NCBI GenBank assembly: GCA_028095005.1
Contig: CM051460.1
Location: forward strand, 21,995,501-22,059,500
Length of the DNA stretch: 64,000 bases
DNA from: Rhynchospora pubera
Taxonomy: Eukaryota; Streptophyta; Magnoliopsida; Poales; Cyperaceae
Direction: 5' to 3'
Shown here: positions 48,078 to 59,478 of the stretch, in pieces
Layout of the letters: the number at the start of each line of letters is the position of its first letter
Numbering within the stretch: position 1 is the stretch's first letter
Translations under genes and position numbers: made by a program
The notes under the pieces: model-generated
Databases searched by the model: none
The model's input: only the letters and a program-made list of their open reading frames with translations
What the model was told of the DNA's origin: nothing

Positions 48078-49053
48078 TCAGTTACATTAAGCTGAAAATC
48101 AGATTTTTTTTTTCAAAATTACAAACCTTTATCATTGATTATAACTAAAATTAGACTCCAAAAGAAACCGGGACAGAACGTCCCTAAATTTTTTTTTATT
48201 AGATTTTATTATTTGACTGACGCATATTAAGTCCCATTGTGCAATTTTTTATATCCACTCTTGAGAAAGACATCTTGCGAGATACTTTCAATATTTAGAC
48301 GCAATGGCACATATATATATCCATATAAAAATATGCTCAATATTTTTTTTCCCTTCGAATTTGTACATCTCATTTATCGCTGTAACCACTAACTAAACTA
48401 ACAATTTTACGTCACTTCATTTTTTTTTTTTTTTGAAGATAAAGTGGTTTCAAGCCCTCCGACTTAGATGTCATCCAGGATCTCTAGTTAAATTTTTAAC
48501 CCGCAACCGCCACTCCACTGAAAAATGTGTTATTTTTGGTCATTAGACCAAAAATAAATTCTCTACCGCTTCATATTATATTAAAAATATAAATTTGTCA
48601 ATATTATTATAAAAATAAGGTCAGAAATTTTTTATTTTGGTCAATCAAAAAAATATTTGGGGTATTTCCAATCCAACATCTCGACTGAAATTGATAATAC
48701 TATTTGGAAATTGGAACTGTTGGCCTACCATCCTTCGAAAATCGTACTTCCCTCTCTCCATCACAAAAAATTATAAACGATTCCAACAGAAATATCCAAT
48801 CCGATTCTCCCAACTCCAATGTCTAACATAGTCATAAACAGCTCTTGTAGCGTAAAACACGCACAAAGTAAATTGAGTGCTTAATTATTTTAATAATCCT
48901 GAGTATCTATCTACATTTAAAAATTTATTACCGTTGCAACGAATCAACTGGATTTACTTTTTAAATTGACGCATTAAATTTATTAGTTTACTGTAGAGAT
49001 TTCCCGTGCAAGAGCAATTCAACAGATCTCACTTTTACTGTAGCATATTTATA

Positions 49054-49190
49054 GGCTCCGTTTGGATTCTATTTGGGAAAAAGAAAAAAAATAAATTTAT
49101 TATAAACAATTCAAACTTTTCACAAAGTTACATATTTCTCAATACTTTTTTCCTTCTTTCATTCTTTCCACACCTTATCCAAACGGAGCC
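49054..49190. mobile_element. Tourist-like MITE, copy 2
   Basis: 137 bp, ends GGCTCCGTTTGGAT and ATCCAAACGGAGCC, core TTCACAAAGTTACATATTTC. Flanking triplets ATA and GTA. Same family as the copies at 47.9, 49.8 and 50.7 kb. Confidence 0.8.
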
Positions 49191-49816
49191 GTAGGAAGGA
49201 GCTGTTGCACTTACTCTAACCTCATCTGTAGATCCTCTGTGGCGTAATCCACGTAACAATCCCTATTACGAGTCATTGTCAGAAAAGGCCACATGTCAAT
49301 GACCGCACCAGAGATTCTGAGAGAGGATTTAGATTCTTTTTGCTACTATACTAGACGGAACATTAAATTCAATGTATGCCGTCCGATCTGTAATGGGCGG
49401 TTCAGATTGTGTAGGACAGGCGATGAACTTCATACTGTTGGAGAGGATCCAAAGAAGTATAAATATGAGAGAGATTGGGAAGTTAATTCCAGGTCCTGCA
49501 GAAAACCGAATCATGTGGGCCCCCAAATCCAGGCAAAAAGTGATGCATGTGACCTTCCGCTTTGATCCTTGGCTCTGTTTCTTACCACTTGTCCACTTCC
49601 CACCTCCATCTCTGTCTCTTATTAAATGAGATGGTTCAAAAGGCCTGCCTTGGGTGCTCCTACCCTGCCGCCTTTCCTGCCTTCGTTTAGAATTCTCCTT
49701 GTTTTTCTGTGTCCTGATTACTGTAGTGTTTTGTGTGATTTGCAAGCATGTTCTTATCTTTTTTGGACATAGAAGCAAGCACCATTTTTTGTTTAAAAAT
49801 TTTATGGTAACATATT

Positions 49817-49964
49817 GGTGGCGTTTGGATGCGTTGAGAAGAAGCAAGAAGAAGGAAGAAGGGAAGAAAAAAAATTATAAACAATCCAAACTCTTCACAA
49901 AGTTATACACTTCCCAATACTTCTTCCCTTCTTTCCTTCTTCCCACACCTATCCAAACGGAGCC
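49817..49964. mobile_element. Tourist-like MITE, copy 3
   Basis: 148 bp, ends GGTGGCGTTTGGAT and ATCCAAACGGAGCC, core TTCACAAAGTTATACACTTC. Flanked by ATT on both sides. Same family as its neighbours. Confidence 0.8.
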
Positions 49965-50663
49965 ATTAAATATGTTGGGACTTGGGAGCATAGCCCTTAA
50001 TTTTGATTTTGATTCTGATCTGACTGTATCAGATTTGATGGTCTGCCATCAGCTGAGATGGCGACAATCTCTGCAAGCATCTGCTTTTGTTTTCTTTTTT
50101 CCAAAGTCAACTCATTAAATTTTGTTAAAAAAAAATTGTTTAAACTTGCACAGTTGCACTGAATATGTTTTTCATGTTGTTGACACGTAGTTCTTGGCAT
50201 ATATTTTTAAATAGTTTTGACTTAGAGTTCCGTAGATTAAAATAAATTATCTTTTATTCAAGTTTTAGAGCTAATTCATCTAAATTTTTTTTCCCGATGA
50301 TAATTGAGAATCAACTCATCTAGGAAGTAGGAAGTCTTATTTTTCACGGTTATATTTCAAAACATCAAATACCAAAAAAAAAAAAATCAAAACTTAAAAT
50401 TGTCCTGACTCGACATTCTTATTTAAAAAAAAAACAGAATTAATTTTAAGAAGACGTAAAAGATTAAGAAAAAAAAAAAAGGTGAAGCCGTGGAGCCTGG
50501 AGGGATGAGAAGATTCCGCTTTGTATTTCTCTGATGTGAACTAAATACGTGGTATTACTGTTCTTTGAATGGACTTAGTTCAGTAAATTAATATTCACAT
50601 ACATATGTGATTGGAATTTTTTTTAATTGACACTTCAGAATAAATTCTTTCAGCTTCGAACCA

Positions 50664-50940
50664 AGACTCCGTTTGGATCGCTTAAGAATAAGGGCTCCGT
50701 TAAAATTGGTGCAAAAATAAAAGTTTAGTCTTTTCCTACTTCTAAATTTATTATAAATAATTCAAACTCTTTACAAAGTTACACACTTCCCAATACTTCT
50801 TCTCTTATTCCTCTTATTCTCATACCATCCAAACGAAGCCAAGAGGAATAATATTGAAAAGTGTATAACTTTGTGAAAATTTTAGATGATTAGAAATAAA
50901 TTTATGCTTAGAAAGAGACTATTTTTTTATTCCTAGCATG
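50664..50940. mobile_element. Tourist-like MITE, copy 4, plus an adjoining inverted partial copy
   Basis: Ends GACTCCGTTTGGAT (about 50664) and ATCCAAACGAAGCC (50840), core TTTACAAAGTTACACACTTC. Directly after it, 50841-50940 contains AAAAGTGTATAACTTTGTGA, an inverted copy of the same core, so two family members are joined head to head or one was partly duplicated. Confidence 0.65.
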
Positions 50941-53900
50941 CGTGCTCACTCACTCTCATATGCACCCACACATATGTGTGAGTGTATTTCAATTTTTTTT
51001 TATTTATGGAACCAAAAATTTGTGGTCATGGGTCCACTCTCACTATAGATGATTGGCCATCACTAAGCCAACAGGGATCCCTCACAAAAATTGTGGCTGA
51101 AATTTAATCTGATCTTTGAGCAATCGCGTGCGATATATATATATCTTCCCTTTCTGATTCAATAATTTCCAAATATGTCACAATAATTCATTCATGGTGA
51201 GATATGTATAATGAGAGATCATACTTATTTGTCGCAAAGCCATAGACAGCAAGTTTTGCATAGACAATTATTTTTGAAAGAAAGCATGGATGCATCATGC
51301 ATGATTGAGTGGATCAAGCGTGCATATATGGTTTGCTTTTGCTCTCAAATTGGCAAAACAAAATAGAGAAAGCTCACAAGCAAATTCAAATCTGGTCCAA
51401 TACCGAACTACAAGTCTACGCTAAAACAAGATAAAAAAGACAACAAAAACGTGCACAATTAATTAGCAACATCTAGAAACTGGAGTGTTGTAATTAAGGC
51501 CCCCTAGCTAGCTAATTTCACATGTAAAAAGCATCTCTTGCATGGATTCCATGAACACTAAGTAATTTAAATACTAGTGTTTATCTTTTAAACTGTTACT
51601 TATTCTCTTCTGAGAATGTACCAGCAGTCTTAAGGCTCAAGGTTTAACACCGGATAGAGAATCTTTTTTTTTTTTACTTTTAAGTTTTTGGGTGTCTAAA
51701 CCACTGATATATTAAGAAAAAGAATAAAATCTTCAAAGTGACATGAGATCTGTCTAGACATAATGAAATGCACAAAAACATAACGTCAAGTCGGTCCTTG
51801 TCAATGCAATATCCAGAATTAGATATGCACTTTGTTTGTTTCTCCTGAATATTGTAAAAAAGATGAAGCTTGCAAGATTTACTTGATTTTTTTCGAGTCA
51901 CCAATTATTTTTATAAGTGGGCTATATATTAATTAATTTCTCAAGTGGGCTTAGCTTAGTGCTTATTCTGTAGTTTCAGCACTTGTCGGAATAATCAATG
52001 AATCTATAGGACGATTGATTTCACTTGATAATTTTATAAGAATAAATAACATCTAGATATAGAATATCCACATCCAACAAAAGTAAAATAAAGGTAAAAG
52101 CACATCTTGATATGAAATACGATCGGTGCACTAATTGAACTTAATTTCTTCTTTGGACAAGTTGTAGAATATTTGGGCCAGGAGAACAAAGTGATCAATG
52201 ATAGTTTAGTATTTTATATGAACTCAATTTCCTACGAGAAAAAGGAGACAAGTGTTGCAGGCAAATGAGGCTAGCGCATAACAAAGTGGGGCTATATTAT
52301 AAACGAAATAAAGGCTTTTTTCTACGTACTGTGATACTTAGAATCTCATGTCCACTAATCAAAAATTATTTTACCGCTTTATGGTCTATCACTATATATA
52401 ATTATTAGGAACATTTCATGATTGCCCCTCTAAAACATTATTAAAATATGTTAAGCCCCTAATTAAAACGAGAAATACACGACGCGCCTATCAAAAGCAT
52501 GGACAACACCAGTATGTGTTCATCTCTATCTAGATAATTTTTTTATTTACATATAAATTAATGGATCTAAGTCTCTCACCTTTAATTTTAAATTAAATAT
52601 TCTTAAGAAATATTTTAGCCAGATTTTAAAGCTGTGACCTTTTTTAAGGTGTGTTATCTTTTTGTTATTAGATTACTGATTCTTTTCATTATATATATTT
52701 TTAACCGAAATTATAAGTGTCATCTCTAATTGTGCCATCCCTGCCATCGCTAAATACAAAGTGAACACATACAACAGAAAATATAAACATATAGACTATT
52801 AAATTGAACACTTACAAACAAATAAGTATTGTCATCTCTTGTTCAGAGTTTTATATGCACATTCAACTTATTTTTATTGAACTTATCTGTTTGTATGTGT
52901 TCACTTTGATCACTACATATGTTCACCTTATCTATTTTAAGTGTTTACTTTCTGTTTAGCGATGACAGTGATGATAAAACTGCAGATAGCGGTAATCAAT
53001 TTCTTATTTTTTACAAATAAATCCGACCTGCAGTCTATGCACAGATTATTGTATGACTAAAAAAAAGTAGAAAACGTGGATAGTTAAAGATGCATCTCGT
53101 TCTCTACTGCTCAAGTATGAGATGAGGATTGAGAGTTTCAAATTTTTTCAGTGAATGATATCCTGTGTTAATGAATTAGCGACCTACCACAAGAAAGACA
53201 AGTCTCTTAGCCACCAACTATATATGCTAAAATCCTGCTAATGTTGTATATAAAAAGAGTCATCCACATGTTCTGTAATTATAATTGTAACAACTTATAG
53301 AATTGATAAAGGAATAAAATTTTACTGTAATTACAATTAAAAGGCTTTTAATTATCTTTAATGGGATGCAAACATGATATGTAAAATTATTTTAAATATG
53401 TCAAGGAAAAAAGAAGATTTCTTCCTGTAGAAAGATTTTCACAAAAGATTAAAATTTCTAGGTTATTTAATTTTCAAATTTTCATTAAAAAAGACCTAAA
53501 TTTGGGTGGCAAAGAAATAATTTATACGGTTGAGAATACGGATAGCTAAATATCTTTCGAAACCACGAATTGTTAATCACGATAACAACTTTTGGTTTCT
53601 ATTGAAAATTCGGATACAGAATGTGTGAAAGCTATGCTAGCCAAAATAAATAAATAAATAAAAGAAAGCTTCCCGAAGTCAAACAATTGAGGTTCCGTAA
53701 ATTATTGCAACTAGTTTTGTAAATGTTCTAAAAAATCTTCTGCTTATATAATTAATTTTCTATCGACCTTTAACGCTGGTGAAGCGGTGATTCGCCTAGA
53801 AATATACATCTGTGTTTATTTATAAAAAAAATGCATAGTTGTGCGCATCAGCGCATGGATAAATTTTTTACACTCATTATTTTTTGAATTAAGTTTATTT

Positions 53901-53946
53901 TGTACAGTTCTATAGCGACGACTGATGACAAAATTTTTAAGCGAAG
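50941..53946. other. Intergenic region, one foldback element, no gene seen
   Basis: AT-rich sequence without a coding-like frame. The 74-codon frame at 51680-51904 has no supporting features. Apart from the foldback listed at about 52703-53000, nothing is recognised. Confidence 0.4.
52703..53000. mobile_element. Decayed foldback element
   Basis: Imperfect inverted arms of about 80 bp: TGCCATCGCTAAATACAAAG with AGTGAACACATAC on the left, against the complement of TAAGTGTTTACTTTCTGTTT and AGCGATGACA on the right. Inner words AAGTGAACACATAC and GTATGTGTTCACTTT also pair. No clean target-site duplication, so boundaries are approximate and the class is unknown. Confidence 0.5.
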
Positions 53947-53954
53947 AAAACGAT

Positions 53955-54218
53955 TAGAACTGTCAAACGTCTGCCACATCCACGGAATAGAGGTGTTCCG
54001 TTTGTATTCCGTTCCAGCCAACGTAACAAAAATCTATTCCGTTTCCGTTCCGTTTCATCAAACGAAATAATTTTCTGTTCCATTCTTGATTTTCCTTTGA
54101 TTTCAACCAATTTCCGTGTTCTGTTTCAATAACATTCACAAATTTCATTTTCGTTTCCGTTCCGTTTGGATGGAACGAAACGGAACAACGTTTCACAACG
54201 TTAATACTGACAGTCATA
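53955..54218. mobile_element. hAT-like MITE rich in TTCCGTTTC words, copy A
   Basis: 264 bp with ends TAGAACTGTCAAACG and TACTGACAGTCATA, flanked by a perfect 8-bp repeat AAAACGAT (53947-53954 and 54219-54226). The interior is made of GTTCCGTTT/GAAACGGAAC words in both orientations. Same family as the element at 58067-58382. No coding capacity. Confidence 0.82.
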
Positions 54219-54440
54219 AAAACGATCACTTCATTACATGTGTCACATTGGCTTGATTAATTATATTGAATAAGTTAATAATAAAGTTGTTCAAAGGTTT
54301 TTATGGGAGTTTTGGGCTCATAAAGTTCTAAGGATAGATCAATGATACATTGATATTGTGTATCTGTTTGAATGGAGAAATCAAAACATATATGAATAGC
54401 CGTTCCACTCACTACAGTTGTTTCACTGTAGTTAGCACTA

Positions 54441-57400
54441 TTGAAGAACAGTAATTCAATCTGGACCGTTGGTTTTCTTTGCTGCATCCTGTCCGTTCGA
54501 TTTGGCTCCCTTCTCCCGTCAGATTGGTTTCTTTCTAGAGAGTTCCGATCTGCTCCATTCCTTTTTATCTTTTTTTCGCTCTCTCTCTCTCTCCGCGTGG
54601 GTGCTGTTGACGGACTGGCCTGAAGCTATCTCCGCGTACGGAAAGGATAAAACAGAGAGTCTATATTCACTTCTTCTGGATTTCTCTCTCTGATCTCTCT
54701 CTCTCTCTCTCTCTTATCTCTGCTCCTTCCTTTTCTTTTATCTGAACGTAGCTACCGAGGTGCAAGAGTGAGATCGGTTGCGCTCTTTGCGGTCGATTTT
54801 TGGCCACCTCCGCTCTCAGTTTGAAAAGGAGGTGGTTCCGATGAGCAGATCGATTCTTTCTCTTTTAGGCGAGTACCATTTCTTACAGGCGTGAATTTAA
54901 AGACCGGTAGTTGTCGTCTTTCCGATTGGACCTTTTATAGTTCTCCTTAATTTTGGATCAATTTGCTTTCGGTTCTTCCTTTTTTGTAAGGATTTCTGAT
55001 TTTACACTAATTTACATTTTCTGATTTTGGCGCCTCTTTTTTTCTGATTTTGTGTTTGTGTTTACAGATTCGTGCATTTTCTGCTGTTCGTTTCCATTTT
55101 CAGGTGAGTTTTCTTCGTTTTCTTTTTGCCCCTGTTTATTGTTTTCTGCTGTTCGTTGCCATAACAATAAATATTTATTTTATCTTCACCACGTCCTCAT
55201 TAGTTTGCAGAGGAGATGGTTGTGAAGCAGAAAAAGGAAGATGACGAGGGAAAGAAAAAGAGAAGAAATTGTTTACTGGTAAATTTGTTTTATTTATTAT
55301 TCTTCATTCCTTAATTTTTGCTTGACATTTTTCTCTCTGAATGCATATGCGTCTTTATAAGTGATTTCTAAAATACATTCATTTTCTAATGTATGAACAG
55401 AAAAAACGGCTCTTGCTTCAGCAGGTATTGATTCATCTATTCTTTCAGTTTAGTTTATGTTATAAAATAACTCATCAAACTTCTGTTGGGATTTTATTTT
55501 CGTGGTCCAATTTCTTCATAATTTGTTTTTTTTTGTAATTTGCGATCTCAACGTGACAAGCGGGTTCACCAGCAATTGGATGCATTTGCAAGTTTTGTTG
55601 CTAGATGCACATGATTCTAAGTTTTGCTGGCAATTGGACACAATTGTGAGTTTTTGTTATACTGTGAATATTATGTTTATCTGTTCCTGCATTTCGATTT
55701 TAAAATTGGTATGAATGATATTAGATTATTGTTATTTATCTAACCTTTGCAGGATAGGTTGCGTATGGAGTATCAAATATTAGCATTTTGATCTTTTTCT
55801 AATTTCAATCATTCTCAGTTACCAATGTCAAAGTTAAGGTATTTTTTATGTTTTTGGTCACAATGAAAAATCCTATACATGAAAAATTGAATGAACTTGC
55901 ATTGGTATCAAACTGTCAATACATGGCCAAAGCGATCAATTAGGTACTATTTTGGATGTGTTAGGTAAAGAGATACAGAATAAGTAAGAGCTCATGGTTG
56001 CCAATTGCATTTTGATTTTGCATGTGTTCAAATTTTGGGATTTTTAACTTTTTGAAAACCAAATATTATCAAATGATTGCACTATACTCATGAATTATGC
56101 ACAAGAAAGAAAGTGCCGAATTGTATTTGAGCACCTATGGCTAAGAATGAAGCTGTGCAATGAATTTCTCATTTTTTTTACGCCTTTGTGAATTTATCAA
56201 TTTCTATGTAAGCACAAAATAAAGAATCCCACAGTGAAATGTGCATCTATTTAGATAGCTAAAGTAATCATGCCTTGGTTGCAGTTGTTAACACATGGAG
56301 TAAAATTAAGCTTATATGACTGTTGGAACAAGCCTATTTCGCATTATCATCTCTTTTTCTCATCACGATATTGCTAATATAGTGTTGTATCCTCAATAAA
56401 TATATTTCTATTTTCATTTTGCTTTCTTTGTTTGTATTTTGCATACAGAATTGTGGAAAGGAAGAGAGTGATCAGACCAGGGAAAGTTAGTTTGTTTATA
56501 TTTTTCATTATGTATTAAGCACCAATTCATTCTTTACTTTTCAACACTTTTGACCGCTAATTACATGTTGTGGTGGATACTGACAGGTGATGGGTGCTTC
56601 CAGGTGTAGGTTTTCTTCTTTTGATTAGCACTTTTCAACACTAATTGATTCTTTATTTTTTCTCTCTCTGTATGGGTCATCTTTAAAAATGTGATCTGAT
56701 TTTGAATGGTTTCTAATTAATGGAGTTTTGATTTTTATTTCCGACAAGCGACAATGAAAAGCATAGATGTGCAACGAGGCTGCAGATGACTTTCAAGATG
56801 TCTCAGGTGAGAGCTGTCAGGCATCCGGAGAAGGGAAGAGTCCTCATCTTTGGTGCTGGTACTGGCAACCTGTTCTTTTACCACCGACTCTGTCGCAGCC
56901 CTCTGTTGTGCTGGGAGTATGTCTACCTGTGTTACTTTTACTTTTCTCTGATGTCGCATTATTTCCTACTGCCATGTTGCTACTTTTCTGGTTGTTTTTT
57001 TTCCTTTTTCATTCCTTTAACTAGGCTTCTTTTCCTCAATTTAATTATATATCTTTTGGACACCGTACACTATTCTTTGAGTACCTTATATCTTTTCATT
57101 TTCCATTCTTTCTATTTCAGATTAAGAGATTCAGCACCACAATTTTTGTGCAACAAAAAAAATTGTAAGAATTGGTCTTACATAAATTTCAAGTTGTCGT
57201 ATGATGTTGCCATGGACAACCTATCATTTTGTTTCTGGTCAGTAATGGTAGATCTCGGCCACACTGGACTGTGCTGTTATATTTCACAGTTCACACATCA
57301 TTGAAGAATAGTGTTATCTTCAATCTATTTGTTGTTGCTGAGGATATGGCTTCTGGTCATGCCTCTATCCCATCCAAGCTCACAAGCCCCATTTTATAGA

Positions 57401-57976
57401 TTTGGCATCATTTTGATTTTGTAATGATTAGAGCCTATTATATAGTCCAATCAATAAATTTGATCCAAAGCAATATTGTTTGCATGGGAACTTCAGATAC
57501 ATATGTGTTTTTAAGATTTTGAAATGATTATAGAGTATAGACTGATTTTTAAAAGCAAGATTGAATGGATGCAATGAAATTTCTATTTGTCGACATTTCA
57601 AAAGTTATAGCTAATTTCTAAGCAAGATAAATTGTGCTCATTCTTTTGATGAAGACGAAAAAAAGAGGATGATTATTATTTGTGTAGGTCGTCTTCATAT
57701 TTAGATGCTTACTTTATAGATTCGATATAATATGCTCAGGGTATTTTCAATTCTCGCAAATTAGTATTTCACATGAGAATATAAGCTTTTTCCTTTCTTT
57801 TTTTCAATTGGTTGATATATAACAAAGCATTTTTTTGTTTTTCAAATGTGTTCAGAAATATGGAACATTTATACAGAAGGTGTGGTGCAAGAGGAATGCA
57901 TCTGATGATCTAAGTCTCTCTTTTATTTTCTTCTATGATATTACATCTGGCAAACAAGATTAAAAATAAAAATGGA
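54441..57976 (+). other. Gene-fragment-like region closed by a Helitron 3' end
   Basis: No intact gene was found, but the region has the texture of a transcribed gene: a CT-rich leader-like stretch (54540-54760), then short exon-like blocks between good splice signals. One chain gives a 41-codon frame: 55216-55278, a 24-base microexon 55401-55424, and 55753-55791, with phases agreeing. Its residues are very basic (KKEDDEGKKKRRN). Another exon-like block lies at about 56770-56915 (RHPEKGRVLIFGAGTG). I recognise no family. Because a Helitron 3' terminus follows at 57977-58002, captured host fragments inside a non-autonomous Helitron are the simplest reading. The 5' end of that element was not found. 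Confidence 0.35.
54681..54713. repeat. (TC)n microsatellite
   Basis: A CT dinucleotide run, slightly interrupted, in a leader-like CT-rich stretch. A shorter CT run precedes it at about 54580. Confidence 0.8.
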
Positions 57977-58002
57977 TCGCGCAACGCGCGAAAACCCACT
58001 AG
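57977..58002 (+). mobile_element. Helitron 3' terminus
   Basis: A 6-bp stem TCGCGC-AAC-GCGCGA (57977-57991) is followed after 11 bases by CTAG and then T. A short GC-rich hairpin 10-12 bases before a CTRR end, with insertion next to T, is the standard 3' signature of Helitrons. The last bases AACCCACTAG are the same as at the terminus near 63924 on the other strand. The 5' TC end was not identified, and no RepHel protein is in the window. Confidence 0.75.
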
Positions 58003-58066
58003 TAGGTGGAAAAGGTAGCGGCTTTGCAACTTGACAGTGGGCTGTGGGCAGAACATCCTTTGACAT

Positions 58067-58382
58067 TAGACCTGTCAAACATGAAACGTTTTAACGTTTC
58101 CGTTTCTGTTCCGCCGAAACGGAACGTTAAATGAAAACTGAAATGGGTTCCGTTTTCAGAAACGGAACGGAAACGGAATCAAAATTTGTTAACGTAAATG
58201 AAACGGAACACGGAAATGAGTTGAAATCAATAGGAAATTGAGGCGGAACGTTAAACGGAACAGAAATTTGTTACGTTTGCCGAAACGGAACGGAAATGAA
58301 ACAGCCATTTCGTTCCGTTACCGAAACGGAACGGAAACGGAAATGCCTGTTCCGTTTCCACCTCTAACGTTTGACAGGTCTA
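58067..58382. mobile_element. hAT-like MITE rich in GAAACGGAAC words, copy B
   Basis: 316 bp with near-perfect ends TAGACCTGTCAAAC and GTTTGACAGGTCTA, flanked by a perfect 8-bp repeat TTTGACAT (58059-58066 and 58383-58390). The interior consists largely of GAAACGGAAC-like words in both orientations. Related to the element at 53955-54218. No protein is encoded. Confidence 0.9.
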
Positions 58383-58390
58383 TTTGACAT

Positions 58391-59255
58391 TGTATCGGTA
58401 AGATATTTTTATACGGGGAAGGAAATAATATAAAGAAAGTTACAAAGAGAGATATATATATCCTACATATAAATTCCTTTTAGTCAAGCAATTATGGTTC
58501 ATAAGATATGGCCAGGCAATTTTGTTTCGGATCATTCATAACTATGTATTCAAAGGCAGAGCTAGAATTCTGAAATGCTGGGGGAGCTGAAAACAATGCT
58601 TTAATTAAAAAAAAAACTTTTGGAAGGTTAGTATAAGAATTTTTTTTTTAAATTCTGAATGGACTACCATAAATTTGGAGGAACTTTTCAGAATTTTTTT
58701 GGGGAGGGTGGAGCTAGGTATCCCTTGGGCTCATTTACCTCTGTGGCTTCTGTATGAGCTTGAGTTTGTATATTGTTCACCTTTGTTTGGATTTATATAA
58801 AGTTGACATTTAACTATGTATAGAATTGACACGTTCCATTGAGATTGTGGCTAGTCTAGAGCAATCTCATTCTGGTCGGAAAAAGATATTACTTCCTTTT
58901 TTAAATTTGGTCATGACCATATAGAAGTTGAAAAACATAAACCCCTAGCTCCACTAGAATCAAATAACTTGATGGATGGAAAGAAAAACTCTATTAATTT
59001 TTTTTTAAGATCACTTGCTTGATTTGATCAGTGATCACTGATCACATTCAATTTTCTATTTGAGATGACAGAAGAGGGGTCAGACTGATTCGAGGCATTT
59101 TTTTGTGCTGGCCCAAGAAGATTTGGGACATTAGGCCCCTGGGGGACAAGGCCAATTCAAATGGTTGGCAACATACCCCAGCTGTGGGCCCCACATCTCT
59201 CGTACTAAGTTTAAATTTCTCTTTTAAATATTTCTAGATGGTTTTATTCTAAGGT
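58391..59255. other. Intergenic sequence, nothing recognised
   Basis: AT-rich, no coding-like frame and no clear repeat structure. Between 58560 and 58740 there is a stretch with GGGGGAGCTGAAA and GGGTGGAGCTAGG words of the kind found in decayed hAT elements (compare 61891 and 63022), but its ends cannot be fixed. Confidence 0.3.
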
Positions 59256-59265
59256 GGTCCTGGCC

Positions 59266-59468
59266 GACTTCGCATCCTCTGGATGGCCATCCAGTGGATG
59301 GTTCGATCTCAGCCGTCTGATTTAATCTCAATGGCTATAAATGCCCCGTGCATGATACTAAGATTGATAGGCCCGAAAAAATCTAACCGTTTAGATTAAA
59401 CCAGACGGCTCGTATCGAAAGACGTCCACTGGATGGTTGAGTAACAATCATCCAGAGGATACGCTCTC
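59266..59468. mobile_element. Mutator-like MITE
   Basis: 203 bp. The left end GACTTCGCATCCTCTGGATG matches the complement of the right end, GAGAGCGTATCCTCTGGATG. It is flanked by a perfect 10-bp repeat GGTCCTGGCC (59256-59265 and 59469-59478). GATTAAATCAGACGG-type words also pair between the arms. A 9-10 bp duplication supports the Mutator superfamily. Confidence 0.82.
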
Positions 59469-59478
59469 GGTCCTGGCC

